27,827 nucleotides of DNA from Paramacrobiotus richtersi. Lineage: Eukaryota; Tardigrada; Eutardigrada; Parachela; Macrobiotidae. The stretch's first letter is position 1. Each line of letters starts with the position of its first letter. This document shows positions 1 to 9,874 of this stretch, piece after piece. The translations under genes and the position numbers were made by a program. The notes under the pieces are model-generated. The model searched no databases. It was given only the letters and a program-made list of their open reading frames with translations, and was not told the DNA's origin. The stretch covers positions 1 to 27,827 of the forward strand of contig JAQGAU010000460.1 in the NCBI GenBank assembly GCA_034698045.1. Reading direction: 5' to 3'.

Positions 1-406
1 GACCACAAGGTCACCGGAAACCACAACCACAGCCGACCACAACCACGTCCGTGGTCGCCACGTTTTAGATACACCCTCGCAGACTGCCCTATCATGACTA
101 GAAGACGACTTTACAGGCGATCGAATGGTTTAAGATGGTCTTTCGCGCAGGCGTAGCCATGCGAGCCGCTGTCCAGCCGAGACTACCTATGTGACAGATT
201 TATGTTTTAAGGTTGGGAAGCAGCCTCACGCTTTATTGGCAGAGAAATGGTTTTTAAATTTGGCTGTTAAGTTTGTTGAAGCTGTCAGCTGAAAACTGGA
301 CTACCTTCAGGAAACAAACAGCTCAGTTCCTAACTTGCTGATGTTGCGGATCATCATCATGTCATTGCAATGGCGCGTTTAGTGGGGTGCCAAGGCGCTA
401 TGCCCG

Positions 407-420
407 CCCCCCCCCCCCCC
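407..420. repeat. Poly-C homopolymer, 14 bases
   Basis: An uninterrupted run of 14 C follows TGCCCG. Such runs are prone to length error in sequencing and to slippage in the genome. No function is implied. Confidence 0.9.
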
Positions 421-1232
421 AAGTCGGCCAGACTGGGTACCTCGAAAAAGCCAAGGGGGTACTATCAGGAAGTTATTTTGTCATTAGAAAATACAAAGAC
501 GGTACTTCCATCTTCTGTTTATAAGTAACACAACAGCTAATTCAGTCCGTAAAAACCATACAGTACTACCGGATGTTCGGAATGTTAATCTGAGGTATTA
601 CCGAATCAGTACCGCTGCTTAAATATAGAGTGCGTTGTCTCAATGGGAGCCACGATTCCTGCTCTCGCTTTCTGAGCAGATATGTAAGAATTGTATGCTA
701 GTCACAACTTCTATGCTTCGACCATTTCACCTCATAACGTGGCGGTATTTCGCTTTCGTATTGGAATTCATGCAGTATAGAATATTTTTTAGTATCGTTA
801 CCGGAATTATTTGGAAAGTAATATTTGCGCCTGCGTTCTGCGTGACGAGACTAGCATTAGAAATAGACCCGGCCAAAATGTATAGACTGGATCTATTTCT
901 CCTGCAGGTCGGGTCACGTAACCACACTCTTGAGTACGAGAGACATTTTTGCGGGAGGAAGAATCGGATGCAATCGGGTCAGCGGAACTAGAGTGGGAAG
1001 GACATTTCTGCCGGGAAATCCTATCAGAGAGGGCATTAATTTCGTGTCCGGGGGTATAATCGACGGTACATGTCGATATCCCACTAGGATTGCCCGGATT
1101 TCCCAAGAATCGGCAACAGCATCTGCTGTTGAGATACGTTTCGTATAAGTAATATCTGCTTGTTATAACAAAAGCAATCTCAGGCCCCAAATTCATGTGA
1201 TCGACGACCCACTGAACTTGAAAAAAATACTT

Positions 1233-1403
1233 CTGGCTGCTGTGAAGCAGCTGGACCCCTATAGGTAACTTGCATAACAATGTATTACCCTTTGGTGGTA
1301 ATTTGCATAGGGCAATTTGCTATACAATACACACAATTGTTCTACAATATACAATACACACCCAATACATTTGGGTTTGGCCCAGCTGCTTCACAGCAAC
1401 CAG
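1233..1403. repeat. Imperfect inverted repeat with 127-base spacer
   Basis: The 22 bases at 1233-1254 are the reverse complement of 1382-1403 with one mismatch; both contain GCTGTGAAGCAGCTGG or its complement. Just beyond, a second looser inverted pair is seen: ACTTCGACTGAGG plus AGCATATGCTG at about 1407-1436 against the region at about 1508-1536. The nesting suggests the remains of a fold-back element, but no target-site duplication was found. Confidence 0.6.
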
Positions 1404-2136
1404 GACTACTTCGACTGAGGCCATAGCATATGCTGCGTGTTTTAGGTGTCTTGTGATATGTGCCCATTCCACCCCAATGTTAAAGCACTGGGGGCGTGGG
1501 TTGCATAAGCATATGCTGCAGCCCCGTCGAAGTATTTTTGTTAAAGTTCCGTGGGTCATTCTATATTTGCTTATATTTGCATCTATATATTTGCAAATTT
1601 TTCTGATTTTGGGGCCTGGGATTGTTCAGATGTAAGATACAGTTAATCGCGTTTCTGGACCCGGATATGTTTTCCGGCAAAATGGCCAAAACGGAACGAA
1701 ATTACTGACCACCAGGTAGTATATACTGCCCAGTATTACGCCATGACCAGAACAGCATGCAGAACCAGAGCCGGCCAGACACGTTTTTGGTAGTTTTATC
1801 GGGAAACAGTATTCGCGCAGGGCATGTATTCTGGATCCGGGACATTTCAGCAACATTATTGCCGATTACATTAGATATTGCAAAACTGCACCTTACTGGC
1901 GTCATTTATGGTGGCGGTTCAGGGGTTCCTGGCACCTCAATAAATTTGGCTCGAAACGCGCCACTGTTGACAGCGCATGCTGTTTTGCAAACTGTATTCA
2001 CGATGCAAAGATGAACGCATCCTGAACGCTGTATCACATCTGACATTTCCTGCCAAAACGAGCTGAACAACGTATCGTTTAGTACACTACAGGCAGTACA
2101 TAACATGCGATAAGTCGTATTTCATTTTGTACGGAG

Positions 2137-2685
2137 AGCACTAATGTAGCAGCTGCAGCAGTATACACCGTAGCGTAGCAGTGAAGCGGCTGAAGGGGGC
2201 AAACACAGAAAGCACTAATGTAGCAGCTGCAGCACTATATACCGTAGCGTAGCAGTGTAGCGGCTGGACCAGACAGATACAGAGTAACAGAAAGCACTAA
2301 TGTAGCACCTGCAGCAGTATATACCGTAGCGTAGCAGTGTAGCAGCTGGACCAGGCAAATACAGAGTAACAGAAAGCGCTAATGTAGCACCTGCAGCAGT
2401 ATATACCGTAGCATAGCAGTGTAGCGGCTTGACCAGGCGGAGACAGAGTAACAGAAAGCACTAATGTAGCACTTGCAGCAGTATATACCGTAGCGTAGCA
2501 GTGGTGCGGCTGGACCAGGCAGATACAAAGTAACAGAAAGCACTAATGCAGCAGCTGCAGCAGTATATACCGTAGCGTAGCAGGTAGCGGCTGGACTTGG
2601 CAATTACGGAAAGCACTAATGTAGCATTTGTAGCAGTAAACACCGTAGCGTAGCACGGTAGCAGCCAGCTTTTAACAGAACTTGC
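2137..2685. repeat. Minisatellite, about 7 units of 73-82 bases
   Basis: Seven head-to-tail units begin with AGCACTAATG or a close variant at 2137, 2211, 2293, 2375, 2457, 2539 and 2612. Four consecutive units are exactly 82 bases long; the flanking ones are 73-74 because of short deletions. Each unit contains TGCAGCAGTATATACCG, GTAGCGTAGCAGTG and usually GGCTGGACCAGGC. Units are similar but not identical, so the array is not freshly amplified. The last unit decays after about 2660, and a further weak echo (GTAGCGTAGCA) is at about 2735. Open frames across it on the minus strand merely translate the repeat and are not taken as a gene. Confidence 0.9.
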
Positions 2686-2759
2686 ATTGCTTCGGGTTAA
2701 AAGCGTTACTTGTAGCACCAGTAGCACAACATTCTGTAGCGTAGCAACCGCTTCGGAAC

Positions 2760-5605
2760 ACTGAGGCGGGTAAATTTTTCGAAATGGCTCCGCGCAGGTG
2801 ATTCGGTTCAGCAGTATGATAAAATGGCTGACATCCGTACGTACAATTTGTTGCCATATCAACTCGTCGTACGCTTAAAAATTTAATAATAATATTTAAT
2901 TTTTTTTTTACCTTTCCTGATTTATTTTTGGCCCCCTTGGGGGTCGGGGGGTTTCTGGTATGTTTGTCAATTTTCCTGTTACATGCGTCCTGCGTTCGTC
3001 GGAACTAGTAGTTTACGGAATGTTTTGGTCAGTTTCGAAGAGGTCGAAACAGAATGTTTGTTAACCCGACACCGCAGAGCACTGATGCAAAAATGCTTCT
3101 GATGATGCTGCTGCTGCTCTTGATGCGAACATTGCAGGAATTAGCAAAGCATTGTTCCGTTTTCCATAATGCAAACCAAACGCAGGTCTCTTACAGTACG
3201 GTAGTTCAAAACCGACAGTTTTGCTGTATGTAAAAGAAACAGTACATGTCGATTCGGGTGACATCTGAAGCGCAGCACAGTTTTTGCGTTTACTGTATGG
3301 GTGTTGTGTACTGGCTCTACCGATGCAGTCGCACTGTTTCCCGCAAAACCTCAATTGGCTGGAGTCTAGCCTAATTTTTCTGGTTCAATTTAAAATTTAA
3401 AAAACAACTAGATCGAAAGTGGTTCAGAACGGTCAATACATATATATAAATTTCAGACGAAATTTTCACAGAAGTTGTTTGGATAAACGCTGAATTATCT
3501 ATGACAGAAATGTGTTATAGTTATTGCGCAATAGTGATGAAAAGCTAGTCTAACACATTTCTGTCATAGTTAATTAATCAAACAAATCTGGAAATCCAAC
3601 CCTTGTTTATTTATAGTAGGTGCTTATTTTGCGAGAGTGTATCAATCTTACTGACTCTAATATGTAGGTAATTGCGGTGCACTTTTCGCGTTAACTAGAA
3701 CAGACCCTCATTCTAGTAAAATCAAGGATATTTTGCTGTTGAGGATTTTTTCTTCCACTCGCGGTTGAAAATTTCGTCTGCTCACCTGTACGTTACGGGG
3801 AGAAAGAATACTTAAATTATTAACGTGTAATAATATGATTGCCACCTGCTGGTGGGCTACGGTAAAGACCAATGAAACAATGTTAAAGGTTTTGTAAAAG
3901 TTAATAATAATATACATCATCGTGTAGCTGATGCACCGTATACGGTGTCAGGTGTAGACACATGCAAGTGTACGTAGGTACTAGATAAAGTATACGTTTT
4001 ATTCGTCTTACACATCGTACTACAGCAGTACCTGAGTACGGTACCTGCAGCGAGGCAGTAATCGAAAGTGCCGTCACGGTACGGTCATGCACTGGCAACA
4101 CTATTACAACATAGCCTAGCAACTGCGAGAAAAAAAGTCGAAAACCATGGTAATTTTAACTAGTTGATCGATGCAATCGGCAGTGTGCACCGAACTCGAA
4201 ATGGTAGCCGCCACCTAGGCGGGCAGTGTCATTGGTCTGTCGGATGTTGCGGGACGCTTTTCGAGCGGGGGATTTTTTACCAAAATTTAATATTCGTGAT
4301 TTTTTTCACATTCATCGAGCTATACATGTGCGATAATCATGCTGCAAACAACGTCAGTGGCAGGGGATGATACAGCTGGCGGCGCGTTGCTGGCGTGTGT
4401 TAATTAATCCGCTTTGGCGGAAAAGTAGGTAAAGCAGCGATTGCGCGTCTACTGCTCTTTTTTTGTGTGGATCTACTAGCCGCATTGTAGCTGCGTATGA
4501 TAAGTGAAACGTAAACGTGTATGTACGCCGGAATTCAGCTCTCCAGCTGATAATCTAAGTCCTGCCCCGACCTTTGATATCCACTGGATTGCACCGGTGC
4601 AACAATCCACTTGTACATAAAACGGCAGCTGTTACACAGTCTACAGAAACTCATATCTAAAAATTTATTTAAAGCAAAATTTAACACAAAATTTAGTAAT
4701 GAATTTTGCAGTACATATTTTCTAAGACTAGTAAATATTTCGTTTTATTGTGAAAACGTGCATAAAAAAGGAACAGAATTACTGAAAACTTTTGATCATC
4801 AGATTCTGTGACAGATGTGTTACAGTGTAAGGCTAAATCAAATTCCTGAATCCGAACGTAGAAGAAGCCACTGTTGTACGACTTTCACCTAATAGAATTT
4901 GATCAGCTCGCATACCAAATTTTCATGGAAAAAGTTTCGGTTCTTTTTCCAAAATCTGATCGAAAAAATCTTCTTTAATTCGTAAAATATTGAAACAAAA
5001 TAAACAAACCAAAACTTTTATATGATGTTAAATACCATCGAAAACACACAGTACTAAATTCTTCAGTTTGTTTCACGCTTTCAGCGGCTTATTGTTAAAG
5101 AATTTCTCGGAAGCTGTCGCCACTGATCTACGTTTACTACACGATGTAATCCGATCCACTCGACTGCGAATCGGCCAAAACATGCAACCTGTCCCAGTTT
5201 CCACCTTTCCGCACCTTGTTTCGAAACAAATAAATATGCCTAGGTGATTCACATTTTTCTGACCGTTCCGCCGGCCTTTCTTGGTGCCGTATCGCAATAA
5301 TTATAGATCTTCCAGGTATTAAGACGCTGTTTACACGTTCCAACGGGAAACTTTGCTGAAGCCGGGAATTTTAACGCTGGCGTTTTCAGTGTTTGCAATG
5401 GCAAATTACACAGAAAAAGCCAGATAAATAAAGCGGAGACTTTAATTTAAAGTAAATTAAAACTGATTACAAAGGTAAATATTAAAAATTACTAGAAAAA
5501 ACCGAAAACGACTAGAAAAATATTGTTAATAAAAATTACTACAAAAAAACGAAATTATTAAAATTATTTTACAAACCTTATATTAATCTTAAATTACAAG
5601 CCAAA
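2760..5605. other. AT-rich intergenic stretch with one strong hairpin
   Basis: No gene is supported. The stretch includes a C/G-rich self-complementary patch near 2930-2950 and the hairpin at 3499-3569. It also has a minus-strand frame at 3061-3351 without a signal peptide or an ATG at its start. Elsewhere it is A/T-rich with frequent stops. Confidence 0.45.
3499..3569. repeat. Hairpin, 19-bp perfect stem and 33-base loop
   Basis: CTATGACAGAAATGTGTTA (3499-3517) is exactly complementary to 3551-3569. After one mismatch (3498/3570) five more pairs form (3493-3497 with 3571-3575). The loop itself contains the perfect palindrome TATTGCGCAATA. The size would fit a short fold-back repeat or a pre-miRNA-like hairpin. 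A perfectly paired stem is less typical of animal pre-miRNAs, which usually have bulges, so no RNA gene is claimed. Confidence 0.8.
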
Positions 5606-5648
5606 GTGTGTCCGCTGGACACACGCGGGAATGTACCTCACGGTACAT
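5606..5648. repeat. Two adjacent small hairpins
   Basis: GTGTGTCC (5606-5613) pairs with GGACACAC (5617-5624) across a 3-base loop. Directly after it, ATGTACC (5631-5637) pairs with GGTACAT (5642-5648) across a 4-base loop. They lie upstream of the left end of the transposase relic and may belong to its flank or to an older element. No function is assigned. Confidence 0.6.
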
Positions 5649-5873
5649 ATCGGCGTCCCTAATATTAGCGATTTTTTTCGTTTTGGTGACCTTTTTTATG
5701 GCGACTGGTGACCTTTACGATATCTCGAAATTTAATTAAGTGAGCTCTATTTCTGATATACGTGACCTTTCTGGCCGTCAACTGATGGCTCTATTTATGC
5801 TGGCTTTGGGCCATTTACTATGATTATTTTAATTATTTTTCTTTCTATAAATATTAGTGACATAATAATAGGA

Positions 5874-5896
5874 AATCGCTATAGGCACCCCCTTTC
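5874..5896 (-). repeat. Left terminal motif of MULE relic
   Basis: AATCGCTATAGGCACCCCC followed by TTT is the inverted counterpart of 6620-6640, with one G/C length difference. The stop codon of the transposase tail (5895-5897) overlaps its inner edge. This pairing of left and right ends around a transposase fragment supports reading the block as one element. Confidence 0.7.
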
Positions 5897-6546
5897 ATAG
5901 GTCGCTCATGTCCGTATCGTACAAATGCAACGGAACACCAACACCGTTAAGGCCCGGGCCAGTTTCTTTCAGAAACACGGGGTTTGGTACGACCGATACC
6001 GAGGACATCGACGTCCGGGCAACTTTCTTCGCTGTGCTTGTAAAGGTCACATCCGATTTGCGCTTCCTTCCCTGTTTTCCATCGACGACCTGCGACTTGT
6101 TGAATGTTTTTGCTCGCATCCCAGTAGCGTAAGGAGGCCGTCCTTTTGTTGTAAGGGTCTTTGTTATCTGTGAACTGGCCGGAAGAAATTCAACATCCGA
6201 GCCGTCATCTTGAAATCCCGCATCGGTATTTACTTTGTTCTGTTCGAAGGTATCGCAATCGTCGCCACAAAGTTATTGGTGTTGTTGCCCACTAGCCGGA
6301 AGCCGTGCCGGTAAGCCAAACTCCACATCCTTCTGGAATCGTACCAGTTTTTGGTCATATACTCAGAGTGATCCACTGGTAGTATTTCCTCCAGCTGGCG
6401 CCAGCACTCTAGAAACTCCGGTTCACTTTTCGCGTATAGCGCGTTGTAGAAATGCTGATACGCCTGCACTTTTGCGGCTCCGAAGCTTCGCACCATGTAC
6501 TTTCGGATGAATGCCAAGACCTCCTTATTAAGATAATGAGCATGTC
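5895..6546 (-). pseudogene. MULE-type transposase fragment, frameshifted and 5' truncated
   Basis: Minus-strand reading from 6546 gives a helix-rich stretch ending in WYDSRRMWSLAYR and then GNNTNNF (6269-6289). The spaced tryptophan/tyrosine residues followed by NNTNN are characteristic of the C-terminal part of MULE-like transposases found in many animals. That frame ends at a stop at 6230. A neighbouring frame, open from about 6265 to the stop at 5895, supplies a serine/lysine-rich tail with KGRPP and a basic GRKRKS nuclear-localisation-like patch. A single frameshift near 6240-6268 (or an unrecognised intron) joins the two. Upstream of 6546 the frame is closed, so the N-terminal DNA-binding part and catalytic acidic residues are missing. 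This is a dead relic, not an active gene. Confidence 0.6.
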
Positions 6547-6583
6547 AACAGTGGTAACATATTAGTTATGCGAAATTTAAAAT

Positions 6584-6694
6584 GGGTGCCTATAGTGTTT
6601 CGAATTAATGGTGGTGTAGAAAGGGGTGCCTATAGCGATTCGGGGTGCGATGGGGGTGCCTATAGTGAAAGGGGGTGTATGGGGGTGCCTATAG
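6584..6694 (+). repeat. Tandem copies of the right terminal motif
   Basis: GGGTGCCTATAG occurs four times in direct orientation: 6584-6595, about 6623-6635, 6653-6665 and 6682-6694. A degenerate fifth copy, GGGGGTGTAT, sits between the last two. All are inverted relative to the single copy at 5879-5893. Repeated subterminal motifs are often transposase-binding sites; here that is inference. The second copy with its flanks matches the left end over about 21 bases. Confidence 0.75.
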
Positions 6695-6699
6695 TGGTA

Positions 6700-8545
6700 C
6701 CCTAAATTATATACGGTCAAACCAAAACTGCACTTGCAAAAATTAGTAAAAAACAGAAAGTTAGTCCTTCTAAAAGTAGCTAAAACAAAAACTAATAACG
6801 AAAATGTAAGGAAAAGAGAATTGTTTTGCCAGGTATAACTAATAAAATAAAACTAATATTTACAAAAAATTTCAGATAAAAAACTCCTAATATTTCAAAA
6901 CAATAAAACATTCAAATTTACTTCAAAACACGTTCAACGAGAAATATTCAGCCGTACCTAATGATATAAAAGCAAAAAAACATCGATGGCGCGTGACAAC
7001 AACACGTTTGCAACTTTGCACCGGACCATGCACTCCAGTTCATAAAATCTTGTGTGAAAAATGTCAACAATTAAGCAAGACACTGGGAAACACCATTTTA
7101 CGTTCAATATAATCGGGATTCAGGACGGTAATTTCCGGTCACAACAACAAAGCCCAGGCTTCGCACTAGCCAAATTTGTCATGAAATCGCATGATAAATA
7201 GACAACGATGCAGGTGCTTTGTCAACGCGCGTTTTATTTCCGAGGTGTAACCCAACTAAACCAACAAAAAAAACAGTCAATTGTCGTTGAATAGCACTCC
7301 AAAAAATTGATTTCCGTGGCATTTTTCGTTCGTTCTGATTTTTTTATACTTTTCCCGGTTTTTTTACAATATTCTGAATATTATTTTGATTTTTCAAGAC
7401 ATGTTTTTTAAAAATAGATTTCCTTAATAAATTATTAATTAAGTTATAAAACAACTATCGAATAAATAAAATTATATAGTTTTCAATTTTCAGTTTTTTA
7501 CACTATTGTGAAATTTGTTTCGATTTTAAAAATTGGTTTTTATTAATAAAATTTCTAAATAAATTATTAGTTACATTAAGAAATAAATACTAAATAAAAT
7601 AAATAAGCATTAAATTATTATCAAAAAAATTTAGATGAATTCCTTGTATCGTAATATTGCATTATTCAAAAAATTGATCAATTTACGTATGTGAAAACAG
7701 CCTTAATATGCTTTTGAAATTGCTTCGAAAATAGAAGAAAAATGTTTGACCTTAGCGTCGAATGTTTTCAAACACTGCGAGGCAGTGTTGAATGTTTTTT
7801 ATCTAAACAGTATGGGGTTTAGTTGTGTCAATAATCACTGTGATTATGGATGGCCATGCCGGTGAATTACCGAAGGAAATTCGCTCTTTCGCTGTGTAAC
7901 CGATTATGTTGGAAAGCGTGATCATTGGGCTGTATTATGTGGCGACAAATTTTTTTACTCTCGGTTAGCGACTAGCCCGTGTCGTGCTTATCGTTGACCT
8001 TTGATTTATTACAGTTCACCGACACTATAATGCATCATAAGATGAATATTTCCATAGCGAATAAGTGCGAAATTATAACGGAAAAATTTTCTCGTATTAT
8101 TTTGCGGAATAATGGTAAAAATATATACTAGAATAAAAACAACGTTAACAGAATAATAAATTTAATAAAACTAGGAATTGGCTAATATGCTTCTTAAAAT
8201 AAACAATTGCGCGTAAATGTGATGATGATTCGACCACGTTTCAGCCGGAACGGATGGCCGTGAAATTTTTAACTGACTTTCAAATTTTTTTTAAGTAATT
8301 CTAAAATCCCACAGACATTTGGCCCGGTTGAAACCGTGTCAGAAGCAACTTCATATTTTTGCGCCTTTACTGATATATCGTCCAAACAAATCGGATAGAA
8401 AAAAAATAAAATACAAACAAAATAAAACGGAGCCGTTTCGTTTTAAACTTATCAGTAATTCATTAATATTACTATTTAATTTTACTATACTATCTCCACG
8501 GAAGTTCTATTGCTGCTTTTGTGTGGACGATTCGAAAACGTCGTG
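6700..8545. other. AT-rich intergenic stretch
   Basis: Long A/T-rich sequence with many in-frame stops on both strands and numerous short A and T runs. No domain, splice pattern or strong repeat was recognised. Confidence 0.5.
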
Positions 8546-8755
8546 TAAATAAGAAGTAAGTAAATAAGGAGAAAAGTCTCAAACAAAATCAGCCGTGCAT
8601 CACAAGTATGATTTAAGAACGCTACAAAACGAGTAAACTATAAAAAAGGTTATTGCACAAGCTTTGTGCATCTCATTGATTACGTAAGCCGCTAATGAAT
8701 TTCATGCAATTTTAAATTCGACATCTTCAGACACGTTTGATGAAATTAAATTAAA
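8546..8755 (+). mobile_element. Diverged partial copy of the TTAA fold-back element
   Basis: The sequence around TCAGCCGTGCATCA (about 8591-8604), the following AAGTATGAT, ACGCTA-AAA, and TTGCACAAGCTTT (about 8653-8665) run in the same order and spacing as the left arm and centre of the intact element at 20135-20820. Only the inner left arm and part of the centre are recognisable, with many substitutions. Ends and flanking TTAA could not be placed. This shows that the element is a family and not a unique palindrome. Confidence 0.65.
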
Positions 8756-8899
8756 TTATCTGCATTTATTTTAAGGCTAGTAACCTGGACAGTGCAGTAC
8801 TTTGGATTTTTCGAATTGTGACATCGCTGTGCCGCTGAACGAATTTTTAGATCAATTTTTTCATCGAAGCGAACGATAGCGGTACCGTCGCTCTAAGGT

Positions 8900-9081
8900 C
8901 ACGTGGCTTTTCACATTTTTCACGCAATTTACATAAGCCAAAATCAACAGCAGTAAATGTACTGACGTGACATCACGTGGTCTTTCACAAATTTCACACA
9001 TATTGTACCGACAAAGGAGGTACTTGTACAGTACTTGTGCTTGTACTTGTACTTGTACGGCGCTAACTCAAAAATCACGTG
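8900..9081. promoter_or_regulatory. Three spaced CACGTG (E-box) repeats
   Basis: CACGTG occurs at 8900-8905, 8974-8979 and 9076-9081. The last two lie in the same longer phrase, ATCACGTGGTCTTTCACA, followed within a few bases by TTTCAC; the first is a variant of it. CACGTG is the palindromic site of bHLH and bHLH-zipper factors. No gene start is visible next to it: the nearest gene, the kinase, ends at 9875. The copies may therefore be a decayed repeat and not a control region. Confidence 0.45.
9021..9058. repeat. Short CTTGTA-type microsatellite
   Basis: TACTTGTACAG is followed by repeated TACTTG, GCTTG and TACTTGTAC units. The run lies between the second and third CACGTG copies. Confidence 0.75.
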
Positions 9082-9163
9082 GTCTTTCACAGTTTTCACC
9101 ATTTTGATAGGCATAGAAACAAACAATACTACATAAACATTCATTGGACTGAATGATCTGGGA

Positions 9164-9457
9164 GTGCAAAACTTTCCGAAAATGTACTACCGCATCGTAC
9201 TTTAGAGTTCGTACTGCAGCTTGAAGTCTTGAACTGTTACTAAATAAAAACGCCTGCGCGGAGCCATGACCTAAATTGTTTTCGAAAATTGGTATGTTGT
9301 AGCAGGCACTGACCAGCGCTGGCCAGTGTCTGCTACAATATACTAGCAAGATACTGTAGCAGTCGAAAAATCGCCAGCGATTTTTCGATGCTACAGTATC
9401 TCGCTTGCGGGCTATGTAGCAGGTACGTCTTAAGTCACTGCTACTATAGTTTTGCAC
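9164..9457. repeat. Cluster of three hairpins built on GTAGCAG/CTGCTAC
   Basis: Hairpin 1 (9294-9341) is a 48-base near-perfect palindrome centred on CCAGCGCTGG. Hairpin 2 (9350-9400) has a 12-bp outer stem, one bulged G and an 11-bp inner stem around the 4-base loop CCAG. Hairpin 3 pairs GTAGCAG (9416-9422) with CTGCTAC (9438-9444). All three arms carry TGTAGCAG-like sequence. The block is bracketed by GTGCAAAACT (9164-9173) and its exact reverse complement (9448-9457), possible terminal repeats of a 294-base element. No target-site duplication was seen. Confidence 0.75.
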
Positions 9458-9719
9458 ATGGTACAAAACATGTTACTCTTGTAGATCGCTAATGACTTTG
9501 CTAGTCAGGTAAGAAACACGGTAAAACTGTAAAGGACACGATCGAAATATAAATCAGACATATCCGAATTACAATTATTCTCAAAAAATATTAACAGTTG
9601 GCTACTCTTCACATCCAGACGATACGTAATAATCCTCTTATCAGCAAAAGTCCAGGGTACACAGAAGAATTTTAATAACACCCTCTTCAAGTAACAAATG
9701 TTTTCCGCACTCCTCATAA

Positions 9720-9874
9720 AACGGGCAACAGCAGCAAGACAAAGCTCGGTACTGTTCCTTGCACTACATACGTCAGATAAAATCTGACTTCTAAGACAAA
9801 CGAAGCCATCGATTGCCTAGCCTGGTTTTCATACGCGCTCTTCTATCTACGTAATCTTGCTTACGTGCTACATA
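9720..9874 (-). other. 3' flank of kinase, shared with the second copy
   Basis: The sequence downstream of the kinase stop keeps blocks in common with 22680-22828, including CTGACTTCT and GCCATCGATTGC. The duplication that produced the two kinases therefore extends past the coding region. No AATAAA was found on the minus strand here, although the second copy has one. Confidence 0.6.

Larger units (their letters stand above)
1..2136. other. Intergenic stretch without a supported gene
   Basis: No open frame here shows a recognisable domain, signal peptide or plausible splice pattern; the longest frames overlap on opposite strands, as expected by chance. The stretch holds short direct repeats of CCACAACCAC near base 20-50, a run of 14 C (407-420) and an imperfect inverted repeat around 1233-1403. 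Confidence 0.5.

Noticed and set aside
2379..2862. Minus-strand cysteine/tyrosine-rich proteins
   Set aside because: They are translations of the 82-base minisatellite; open frames follow from the unit lacking stops in that frame.
4164..4811. Plus-strand frames of about 66-68 codons
   Set aside because: AT-rich chance frames without signal peptide, domain or flanking regulatory sites.
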